A DNA stretch of 49,122 nt from the NCBI RefSeq assembly GCF_019794555.1, contig NZ_JAIMEP010000016.1:1-49122 (forward strand), given 5' to 3'. Shown one piece after another: positions 9,556 to 16,546 of the stretch. Each line of letters begins with the position of its first letter. Position 1 is the first letter of the stretch. This DNA is from Streptococcus suis. GTDB lineage: Bacteria > Bacillota > Bacilli > Lactobacillales > Streptococcaceae. Under the pieces are notes generated by a model. It worked only from the letters and a program-made list of their open reading frames with translations, did no database searches and was not told the DNA's origin. A program made the position numbers and the translations under genes.

Positions 9556-9563
9556 AGTTCGCA
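9556..9563 (-). promoter_or_regulatory. Candidate com box (ComX/SigX) for coiA
   Basis: TTTTTTTGCGAACT on the minus strand resembles the streptococcal cin-box T(A/G)CGAATA with its T-rich upstream flank; six of the eight core bases fit. The T-rich flank is the U-tract of the metG terminator. It lies 19 bp before the coiA ATG. Confidence 0.55.
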
Positions 9564-9590
9564 AAAAAACACCCAGCTACGCTGAGTGTT
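9563..9590 (-). terminator. metG terminator
   Basis: AACACTCAGC, GTA loop, GCTGGGTGTT, then seven T on the minus strand, starting seven bases after the metG stop. Confidence 0.85.
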
Positions 9591-9596
9591 GTGAAT

Positions 9597-11600
9597 TTAC
9601 CCAATCTGACTGCCGTTTGGCACAGATGGATCGACTGTTAAGAGTGTTAAATTGTCACCATGTTCGGCTGAGAGGATCATGCCCTGGCTGAGCAAGCCCA
9701 TCATCTTGCGTGGCTTGAGGTTGGCAACGATTTGGACTTTCTTACCGACCAACTCCTGCTCATTTGGATAGTACTTGGCAATACCAGACAAGATTTGGCG
9801 GTCTTGTCCGTCACCTGCGTCCAGACGGAATTGGAGCAACTTGTCAGAACCCTCTACTTTTGCTACTTCCTTGACTTCGGCCACACGGATTTCTACCTTG
9901 TCGAAGTCCTCGAACTTGATCGCAGCTTTTTTGTTTTTGAGTTCCACGTCAGCTGGGTTCCACTCTTTTTCTTCCTCTTGGGAAATAGCAGAGCTACCAC
10001 CCATTTGGGCTTGGATATAGGCGATTTCTTCTTCCATATCCAGACGTGGGAAGATAGGTGTACCTTTTTCTACCACTGTCAAACCAGCTGGAAGACCTGC
10101 AAAGTCAAGATTTTCAAGGTCAAATTCTGTTCCCAAACCAAGCTGTTCCATAATAGCATTTGAAGTGGTCATCATAAATGGCTGAATGAGGTGAGCCACC
10201 ACACGAAGACCAGCTGTCAAGTGAGCCATAACCGCTGCCAACTTGTCTCGGTCCGCTTCGTCCTTAGCCAAGACCCAAGGTGCAGTTTCATCAATGTACT
10301 TGTTGGTACGGGAGATGATATTCCAAACAGCTTCCAAAGCGCGTGGATAGTCAACTGCTTCCATATACTTGTGGTAGCTTGCCAAGTTTTCAACTACGAC
10401 TGCCGCCAAGTCCGCATCAAAGTCCGTCACATTAGCCACAAAAGTTGGTACCTGACCGCCGAAATACTTGTTAATCATAGCAACCGTACGGTTGAGTAAG
10501 TTTCCAAGGTCGTTGGCCAATTCGTAGTTGATACGACCAACATAGTCTTCTGGCGTGAAAGTTCCGTCAGAACCGACTGGTAGACTACGCATGAGGTAGT
10601 AACGCAGTGGATCCAGGCCGTAACGCTCGACTAACATTTCTGGGTAAACAACATTTCCCTTAGACTTGGACATCTTGCCATCTTTCATAACAAACCAGCC
10701 GTGAGCAACCAAGCGATCTGGCAGCTTCATATCCAACATCATAAGCATGATTGGCCAGTAAATGGAGTGGAAGCGAAGAATGTCTTTTCCAACCATGTGG
10801 TAAACAGTTCCATTCCAGAACTTGTCATAGTTGGCTGTTTCTTCCTGACCATAGCCCAAGGCTGTCGCATAGTTAAGCAGAGCATCTATCCATACGTAAA
10901 CAACGTGTTTTGGATTAGACGGAACAGGTACTCCCCATGTAAAGGATGTTCGGGATACTGCCAAATCTTCCAAGCCTGGCTCGATGAAGTTTTTCATGAT
11001 TTCATTCATTCGACCGTCAGGTTGGATAAAGTCTGGGTGAGCATTGAAGAACTCGACCAATTTATCCTGATACTTGCTGAGGCGGAGGAAGTAGGATTCT
11101 TCTGATACCCAAGCAACCTCATGTCCACTTGGAGCAATCCCGCCTGTTACCTTACCATTTTCATCACGGAATACCTCTGCCAATTGGCTTTCAGTGAAGA
11201 ATTCTTCGTCTGATACAGAGTACCAACCGGAATATTCACCCAAGTAAATATCATCTTGCGCTAGCAATTTTTCAAAAACATCTGCCACCACTTGTTCATG
11301 GTAATCGTCTGTTGTGCGAATAAACTTATCATATGAAATATCAAGAAGTTTCCAAAGTTCTTTCACTCCGACCGCCATGCCATCTACATAAGCTTGTGGA
11401 GTTAATCCAGCCTCTTTTGCCTTCTCCTCAATCTTTTGACCGTGCTCATCAAGACCTGTTAAATAATAGACATCATGCCCCATAAGGCGTTTGTAACGAG
11501 CCAATACATCACAGGCAATGGTCGTGTAAGCTGAACCGATATGAAGTTTTCCAGACGGATAATAAATCGGTGTGGTGATATAAAACGGTGTTCTTGTCAT
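9597..11600 (-). CDS. metG: Methionyl-tRNA synthetase
   Basis: Charges initiator and elongator tRNA-Met. The class I signatures are HIGS (residue about 21, in [13 protein letters not shown]) and KMSKSKGN (residues about 307-314). It has 667 residues including the C-terminal EMAP-II/Arc1-like tRNA-binding domain ([20 protein letters not shown] onward), the long form usual in streptococci. It starts at 11600 with AAAGGA upstream. A promoter with TTGAGA and TAAAAT spaced by 17 bp lies at 11656-11684 (minus), divergent from the DUF1361 gene. A strong terminator follows. Confidence 0.97.
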   Translation of the reverse strand: MTRTPFYITTPIYYPSGKLHIGSAYTTIACDVLARYKRLMGHDVYYLTGLDEHGQKIEEKAKEAGLTPQAYVDGMAVGVKELWKLLDISYDKFIRTTDDYHEQVVADVFEKLLAQDDIYLGEYSGWYSVSDEEFFTESQLAEVFRDENGKVTGGIAPSGHEVAWVSEESYFLRLSKYQDKLVEFFNAHPDFIQPDGRMNEIMKNFIEPGLEDLAVSRTSFTWGVPVPSNPKHVVYVWIDALLNYATALGYGQEETANYDKFWNGTVYHMVGKDILRFHSIYWPIMLMMLDMKLPDRLVAHGWFVMKDGKMSKSKGNVVYPEMLVERYGLDPLRYYLMRSLPVGSDGTFTPEDYVGRINYELANDLGNLLNRTVAMINKYFGGQVPTFVANVTDFDADLAAVVVENLASYHKYMEAVDYPRALEAVWNIISRTNKYIDETAPWVLAKDEADRDKLAAVMAHLTAGLRVVAHLIQPFMMTTSNAIMEQLGLGTEFDLENLDFAGLPAGLTVVEKGTPIFPRLDMEEEIAYIQAQMGGSSAISQEEEKEWNPADVELKNKKAAIKFEDFDKVEIRVAEVKEVAKVEGSDKLLQFRLDAGDGQDRQILSGIAKYYPNEQELVGKKVQIVANLKPRKMMGLLSQGMILSAEHGDNLTLLTVDPSVPNGSQIG

Positions 11601-11655
11601 GCTTTTTTTCCTTTCAAATTCAGAGCAAATGAAACCCTGTTATTGACAACATCCT

Positions 11656-11684
11656 ATTTTATCATATTTTCAGCTAAATCTCAA
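11656..11684 (-). promoter_or_regulatory. metG promoter
   Basis: TTGAGA (11679-11684), 17-bp spacer, TAAAAT (11656-11661) with a TGA just before the -10, on the minus strand. Confidence 0.65.
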
Positions 11685-11695
11685 AATGGTTCTCA

Positions 11696-11725
11696 TTGTT
11701 ATTCTTCTTCCATCTATGCTATACT
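11696..11725 (+). promoter_or_regulatory. Promoter of the DUF1361 gene
   Basis: TTGTTA (11696-11701), 18-bp spacer, TATACT (11720-11725) with TGC directly upstream (extended -10). It is divergent from the metG promoter. Confidence 0.6.
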
Positions 11726-11756
11726 ATACTGTAATCCGAATAGAAAGAGGTATGCT

Positions 11757-12350
11757 ATGTTTACTAAGAAAAATTGTCTTATCCATCTTTTCTTCCTTAT
11801 TATTGCTGCTGGACTCTATCGCTACGGTATCAAGGCACCTGATTTGACTTGGAATATGTTTTTGGCCTTGGTTTCACTAGATTTTGCTATTCTGACCCAT
11901 TTTTCTAAAAATGGACTCATTAAATTCATCACCGCTGTCCTTTGGCTTTTCTTTTATCCAAACACATTTTACATGGTGACAGATATTGTTCATATGCACT
12001 TTGCCAACACAGTTCTATGGCAACGAGAAAGTATGATTCTATTTATGCTTTATGTCCCAAGTATTTTCTTTGGGGTCATGAGCGGTGTGGAGAGTTTAAG
12101 ACTTATCTTCTCCGCTTTTGCCATCAAGTCTTATTGGCTTCGCCTAGTCCTAATTGGTGGCTTGTCCTTTCTCTCTAGTTTTGCAATCCATATTGGTCGC
12201 TATGCTCGACTAAATTCCTGGGACATTTTTACACGACCAACTGTCGTTGTCAATGAAATGATCAATGTTATTTCATGGGCAGCTCTGCCATTTATTTTAG
12301 GATTTACATTTATCCAAATTATGGTTCTGGTCTTTGCGATTGATGAATAA
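11757..12350 (+). CDS. DUF1361 integral membrane protein
   Basis: A 197-residue hydrophobic protein with about six transmembrane helices and the DUF1361 signatures LWLFFYPNTFYMVTDI and HIGRYARLNSWD. The function is unknown. The start MFTKKNCLIH at 11757 has AAAGAGG eight to nine bases upstream; the longer open frame runs back through the metG promoter and is not credible. It is monocistronic, with its own promoter and a bidirectional terminator after the stop. Confidence 0.85.
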   Translation: MFTKKNCLIHLFFLIIAAGLYRYGIKAPDLTWNMFLALVSLDFAILTHFSKNGLIKFITAVLWLFFYPNTFYMVTDIVHMHFANTVLWQRESMILFMLYVPSIFFGVMSGVESLRLIFSAFAIKSYWLRLVLIGGLSFLSSFAIHIGRYARLNSWDIFTRPTVVVNEMINVISWAALPFILGFTFIQIMVLVFAIDE

Positions 12351-12353
12351 AGA

Positions 12354-12391
12354 AAAAACGGAAACAGTTTTGAACAGCTGCTTCCGTTTTA
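12354..12391. terminator. Bidirectional terminator
   Basis: AAAACGGAA..CAG pairs with CTG..TTCCGTTTT, with A-runs and T-runs on both sides. It serves the convergent DUF1361 gene and the 249-aa gene. Confidence 0.8.
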
Positions 12392-12393
12392 CT

Positions 12394-13143
12394 TTATTCG
12401 ATATGAAGTTGTGGAAAAATATCTTCCAAATCAGAAATTATTTCTTGATGAAAATCTAAATAATAGGTTTTCTGTTCAGAGTCTGGCAGTTTTTCAATAT
12501 CTGCTAAAATGTCCTGATAGTGTCGTAGAAGGTTCTTACCAGCCACTTTATCTATCTCATCCATTTCACCGATACCTGCTGCTATGTCATCTAAGCTATC
12601 ATATTTTGCAATTATTCCCTCGGTCCAATCCCGCTTGTCCTTGTTGAGATTGACAATCTTTTCTGTCAGCCATTCTTCATAACTTTCCTCTTCTGTCAAA
12701 GACTGGCTATTAGCGGCGGTCTTAGTCACTCGGTCGGATTTACTAGAACGAAGGTAATTCCGATAAAACCAGAAGGCAAAAAGAATAGCTAGAATGATAT
12801 TGACTGGAAAAACAAAGCTAAGGGTGAACAGTACGGTCAGCCACAAGATCAACTTGAAATTTCTTGCCGCTTTCTCTGCATGTCTGTTCTTCTCCTCCCA
12901 CTCGTCCAATATAGCCTGGGCTTGTGCAGTATAGGTTTCAACCAATTTTGCCAGTCGTACCTTTTTCTCTGGGTCGTCTTCCAGTTCCATTGCCAGATAG
13001 GCTTGGTTCATGCGGGCCTTGGCCGCCTCATAAGTCTGGACAGTCGCTAAGTATTCCGCATTGCTATTCATCTGATTCAGCAAGCGATCCGTCTGTCCAT
13101 GAATGAAAGACCGATCACTTGATTTTAATTTACGGTAAGGCAT
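12394..13143 (-). CDS. Hypothetical protein with one or two membrane helices and coiled coils, 249 aa
   Basis: An N-terminal helical, charged region (about 1-95, heptad-like AKARMNQAYLAMELEDD) is followed by a hydrophobic hairpin at about 97-128 (LILWLTVLFTLSFVFPVNIILAILFAFW) and a C-terminal acidic helical region ending DLEDIFPQLHIE. No catalytic motif is recognised. GGGAGAG precedes ATG 13143. A good promoter (TTGCAA, 17 bp, TAAAAT at 13177-13205) separates it from the two tiny genes and the restriction-like operon upstream, so it is probably an independent unit. Confidence 0.65.
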   Translation of the reverse strand: MPYRKLKSSDRSFIHGQTDRLLNQMNSNAEYLATVQTYEAAKARMNQAYLAMELEDDPEKKVRLAKLVETYTAQAQAILDEWEEKNRHAEKAARNFKLILWLTVLFTLSFVFPVNIILAILFAFWFYRNYLRSSKSDRVTKTAANSQSLTEEESYEEWLTEKIVNLNKDKRDWTEGIIAKYDSLDDIAAGIGEMDEIDKVAGKNLLRHYQDILADIEKLPDSEQKTYYLDFHQEIISDLEDIFPQLHIE

Positions 13144-13176
13144 TACACTCTCCCTGTATATCTGAAATATACTACC

Positions 13177-13205
13177 ATTTTACGATAGGTTACATTCTTT
13201 TGCAA
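13177..13205 (-). promoter_or_regulatory. Promoter of the 249-aa gene
   Basis: TTGCAA (13200-13205), 17-bp spacer, TAAAAT (13177-13182) on the minus strand. Confidence 0.55.
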
Positions 13206-13218
13206 TGCTTCAATATCA

Positions 13219-13332
13219 TTATTTCCTTCTGCCAAACAATAGGCTTAAAATGACATAACCACCTGCCAAGGCAACAATAATCACTGGTGAAGCCCAGAGT
13301 AAAATCAAAAACCAAATAACAAGTTTGTCCAT
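13219..13332 (-). CDS. Tiny membrane protein, 37 aa
   Basis: Reads MDKLVIWFLILLWASP, then a continuous hydrophobic stretch ending in LLFGRRK. It is a single predicted transmembrane helix with a basic tail. AAGGACGG lies six to seven bases before ATG 13332. It starts 12 bases after the stop of the 30-aa gene and follows the GIY-YIG gene, so it could belong to the restriction-like operon. It resembles type I toxins, small phage membrane proteins or Blp-type accessory peptides only in general character; no family is recognised. Confidence 0.55.
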   Translation of the reverse strand: MDKLVIWFLILLWASPVIIVALAGGYVILSLLFGRRK

Positions 13333-13344
13333 CTGTCCGTCCTT

Positions 13345-13437
13345 CTACTTCCTACGAAAAAATGTAAAAGCTATCGCTATTGCGATAATGCCCACCAAAT
13401 AACAAATCGCAAATGTAAAAAATAGAAATGCACCCAT
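13345..13437 (-). CDS. Tiny membrane protein, 30 aa
   Basis: Reads MGAFLFFTFAICYLVG, followed by more hydrophobic residues and the basic end TFFRRK. It has one transmembrane helix with a positively charged C-terminus, like its 37-aa neighbour (GRRK end). GGGGAG seven bases before ATG 13437 is a strong ribosome site. It begins 31 bases after the GIY-YIG stop, so co-transcription with the methyltransferase operon is likely. The function is unknown. Confidence 0.55.
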   Translation of the reverse strand: MGAFLFFTFAICYLVGIIAIAIAFTFFRRK

Positions 13438-13468
13438 ATATTTCTCCCCTGGTTTAGCTGATAATCTG

Positions 13469-14347
13469 TCATAAATTTAGTTGCTTAAAAAGCTCATTTA
13501 TTTTTTGTTCAATCTGTTCTAATTCTACCACAAACCACTCAGTAACAGAAACTTTTTTACCGGTTGGAGAAATAGTCTCCAGTTGGACGCGCTTGTCGCT
13601 AAAAGCGTCGTGTAAATATTTTTCTAACTTGTTAGCAGAAACATTCTGGATCTCATAACTGGCTACCAGATAGACTGGAGCATATAGGTAAGTCGCTTCG
13701 TTTTGACTATTGGAAAGCCTTTTTTTGATATCTGTAGCTACCCCTATCTTGTAGAGGTTATCCAATTCTAAAAATCGAGTATCTGTTCCAGCATATTTGA
13801 TAACATAAATGTAGCCTGTTGTGTGATATTGGGCGGTTTCTTCTCCTAGCATAGAAATAATATCTAAGGGTTCAGTTACCAATCTGCCCGAACGCTTTTT
13901 ATCGTACAATGAAGAAATTAAACTCAAGAGCCAAACATGATTCTCCGTTCCATTTTCATATACAATATGCACCTTGTACTTACGATCTGTTGACTGGTTG
14001 ACTTCCACACCTGTCTTAGGATCATAAATTTTGGCAACATACAGCATGACACCATTATCAACATAAAAATTCCCCTGTTTAATGGGATTTTTTCGACTGA
14101 TACGGTTTCCTTGACTGGTTTCCTCGATGGATTTTATCTGACGTTTACCACAAGCAATATCAGCATGAACCTGTGTAAACAATTTCCGATAGGTGTCAAA
14201 GCCAGTTTGAACACGTGTACGACTACTAGATTTACTCCTAGCTCTAACTGTTCCCTGATAGCGTTTAGTGCTAAATAAGGTCCTATCTGTTTCGAAATTT
14301 TCAAACAAGGAATCATCATTTAAAATATCATCTAAGTCATCTATCAT
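13469..14347 (-). CDS. GIY-YIG nuclease family protein (T5orf172 type)
   Basis: A 292-residue protein with a GIY-YIG domain in the C-terminal half: GYIYVIK at 178-184, LYKIGVA at 198-204, Arg in KKRLSN (R210), the candidate metal-binding Glu in NKLEKYLH (E242) and the typical end TEWFVVEL (269-276). All key residues look intact, so it is probably an active endonuclease. The first about 170 residues (basic, with RARSKSSSRTRV and a beta-rich part) match no domain I know and may bind DNA or partners. It overlaps the 96-aa gene by 11 bases and is the last large gene of the four-gene operon, where it may provide the cleavage function. Confidence 0.82.
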   Translation of the reverse strand: MIDDLDDILNDDSLFENFETDRTLFSTKRYQGTVRARSKSSSRTRVQTGFDTYRKLFTQVHADIACGKRQIKSIEETSQGNRISRKNPIKQGNFYVDNGVMLYVAKIYDPKTGVEVNQSTDRKYKVHIVYENGTENHVWLLSLISSLYDKKRSGRLVTEPLDIISMLGEETAQYHTTGYIYVIKYAGTDTRFLELDNLYKIGVATDIKKRLSNSQNEATYLYAPVYLVASYEIQNVSANKLEKYLHDAFSDKRVQLETISPTGKKVSVTEWFVVELEQIEQKINELFKQLNL

Positions 14348-14627
14348 GTCTATCTCCTAACAAATCCAGTTCATCATAGGCGCTAACTAGAGCTCTTCTC
14401 CCCTCATCCGCACGAATCGCCTTCAAGCGACTGAATAATTGTCGTTCTTTGATTTGAGTACTTCTTTGTGGCTCTCGTCCATGTTTCTTAACCCATTGAC
14501 AGATTTCCATAAATTTCTCTATTTCTGGGTGTAATCTTTCAACTTTGACAACACGAATCCCAGCAACCAAGCTTTCAAAGGCTTCATCCGCAAAAATATC
14601 TTCTAAGGTTGCAAAATTTTCTATCAT
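14337..14627 (-). CDS. Small helicase-associated protein with HGRxP motif, 96 aa
   Basis: A soluble helical protein. Its central part (HGREPQRSTQIKERQLFSRL, residues about 49-68) parallels the last 35 residues of the helicase encoded just upstream (HGRSPRRNSSDLEEDRLYFA). The two probably share a small helicase-associated domain. ATGA overlap with the helicase and an 11-base overlap with the nuclease gene make it a coupled subunit. It has no catalytic motif and could be an adaptor between helicase and nuclease, which is inference. Confidence 0.6.
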   Translation of the reverse strand: MIENFATLEDIFADEAFESLVAGIRVVKVERLHPEIEKFMEICQWVKKHGREPQRSTQIKERQLFSRLKAIRADEGRRALVSAYDELDLLGDRHDR

Positions 14628-16546
14628 TGATTATCCCTTTCACGACGGAGTTCATCAAGCTTAGCTAAGGCAAAGTAAAGTCGGTCTTCCTCTAAATCTG
14701 AGGAATTTCGTCTTGGTGAACGTCCATGTTCACCCTGAAAAGCCTTAATCTGTGGATAAAGCATGCGCAATTCGTCAGTTGTAAACTCTACTTTTTTAGC
14801 ATCAAACACTCGTGCAATTAGGCTCAAGGTACGACTATCCACATCTCTAGACAATACCTCATAAGCACTTTGGAATGGGTTGACACTATCAATCAAATCT
14901 ATACTTAAGTCGTCAATATTGATAAATTTATCCGCCATTTTTAAAAGCTTATTATTTTCGCTGTCTTTTTTAGCATTGGATAAGGTCAAATCAGCGACTA
15001 AATGCTGACGAACCTCTTCAACTTCTGTCTGTGTCAAATCTGGATAACGTGTGGCAATCACTCTTGGAATCAACTGTTTTGTGATGACCTTGCTCTCTGC
15101 ACCTGCAGAAATAGCTGCCTGTACCACATCATCTTGCAAGACAGAGGCTTTTAAGTCTGTAATATCCTGCTCAATGATTTTTTGGGTACGTTCCGTTGAT
15201 GGCTTGGCTAGACCCTTGATAAAAATCTCAGCTCCGTTAGCTTTCTGGCTGTCATTTTCCTTACGCTTAAACTTGAATGAAGGTGATAAAACATTTTCCA
15301 TCAGCAAGCTGGCAGTAATGGCTTTCATGATGTTATTTACAGAGAATTGGACCTCCTCATCTTCGGCATCTGGTTCTGCGATTAGATTGGTGAATTGAGC
15401 TCTGGTCTTGTTTGAGCTATCCCTTGTGACCCGTCCGATAATCTGGACAATCTCTGTCAGCGAAGAACGGTAGCCGATAGTCAGGGCATATTCTGCAAAT
15501 GGCCAGTCAAAACCTTCCTTGGCCATCCCAAGCGCAATAATCATGTCTAGCTCATCTTCACTGTCCATTTTCGCTAAATAGGTACTGACTAGGTCACGAC
15601 CATCTTCTGTTACCAAGTCTGCAATCTTCAAGATCTTACCTGTCTTAGAACGCAGATGAATAATCCCATGTTCATCTTTATGCAGATAGTCCCCTAGACA
15701 ATCTAAAATCTCATCCACTTCTCCATATTTATCCTTCGAAGACTCGCCAGAATTGACGTTTGGAATGTGAATGATGGTCTTCTTGTCAATAAACTCTGGC
15801 AATAAATCTGGAAAGGCATCCGTGTAGCGACCACGGTAAAACTTGTAGTTCATGACAAAGGATTTGAGGTATTTGTATCCCTCCAACTGCTCGTAATAAG
15901 TATAGGTTACACGCTCAAAACGCGCCTCATCTGCCGGATCCAAGATAGGCACACTATCTCCACGGAAATAGGAACCTGTCATGGCAAAGACATGGGCAGT
16001 TGATTTCTGCAAGACTTCCCGCAGGGCATTACCCAAGACAGAATTATCATCCTGGGAGACATGATGAAATTCATCAATAGCAAGCAAACAACCATCAAAA
16101 TCGCTGGCATCCAGTTGCTCAGAAGCAAAGCGGAGCGTGGCATGGGTTGCGATCAAGACATCATCCGATTCATCTGTAGACTTGATGAAGTTGATGAATT
16201 TTTCTACCTTACTTTTGGCGGTACCTGATGTGGTTAAGTTGTTCTCATCTTTGACGATCCAATCCCAGTAATAGCCAAAGTCCGAAAGTTTGGTCGAACG
16301 AAATGACTTGCCGATGGACTTTTCTGGTACGGCTATGATAGCTTTTTTCAAGCCTTGGCGTTTCAACTTATCCAAGGCTACAAACATCAGTGCCCTTGAC
16401 TTACCGGATGCTGGCGGGGCCTTGACCAAGAGGTAGGGGCTGTTTCTCTTTTCATAGACACGCGCCTGCATCTCACGCATGCCCAATTCATTGGTATTGA
16501 CGCTGGTTTTCTTCTGACCATAGGTCACTTCAAAAAGCTGGCTCAT
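14624..16546 (-). CDS. SF2 DEAD/DEAH-type helicase of a restriction-like operon
   Basis: 640 residues. Motif I is APPASGKSRAL (about 44-54), motif II is AIDEFHH (DEFH), motif III is AMTGSY, and motif VI is QIIGRVTRD. The core is followed by a helical C-terminal region and an HGRSPRR tail shared with the next gene. It resembles Res-type helicases of type I/III restriction enzymes but carries no nuclease or methylase domain. It starts by ATGA overlap with the methyltransferase gene and ends by ATGA overlap with the 96-aa gene, so the proteins are likely made in fixed ratio and act together. A role as ATP-driven DNA translocase for the methyltransferase/nuclease pair is inferred. Confidence 0.85.
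   Translation of the reverse strand: MSQLFEVTYGQKKTSVNTNELGMREMQARVYEKRNSPYLLVKAPPASGKSRALMFVALDKLKRQGLKKAIIAVPEKSIGKSFRSTKLSDFGYYWDWIVKDENNLTTSGTAKSKVEKFINFIKSTDESDDVLIATHATLRFASEQLDASDFDGCLLAIDEFHHVSQDDNSVLGNALREVLQKSTAHVFAMTGSYFRGDSVPILDPADEARFERVTYTYYEQLEGYKYLKSFVMNYKFYRGRYTDAFPDLLPEFIDKKTIIHIPNVNSGESSKDKYGEVDEILDCLGDYLHKDEHGIIHLRSKTGKILKIADLVTEDGRDLVSTYLAKMDSEDELDMIIALGMAKEGFDWPFAEYALTIGYRSSLTEIVQIIGRVTRDSSNKTRAQFTNLIAEPDAEDEEVQFSVNNIMKAITASLLMENVLSPSFKFKRKENDSQKANGAEIFIKGLAKPSTERTQKIIEQDITDLKASVLQDDVVQAAISAGAESKVITKQLIPRVIATRYPDLTQTEVEEVRQHLVADLTLSNAKKDSENNKLLKMADKFINIDDLSIDLIDSVNPFQSAYEVLSRDVDSRTLSLIARVFDAKKVEFTTDELRMLYPQIKAFQGEHGRSPRRNSSDLEEDRLYFALAKLDELRRERDNQ

Noticed and set aside
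9732..10163. 143-aa plus-strand ORF within metG
   Set aside because: It is antisense to conserved MetRS coding sequence, with cysteine/phenylalanine-rich, non-protein-like composition and no ribosome site.
11541..11756. Longer N-terminus of the DUF1361 protein
   Set aside because: It runs antisense through the metG 5' end and both promoters; AAAGAGG supports 11757.
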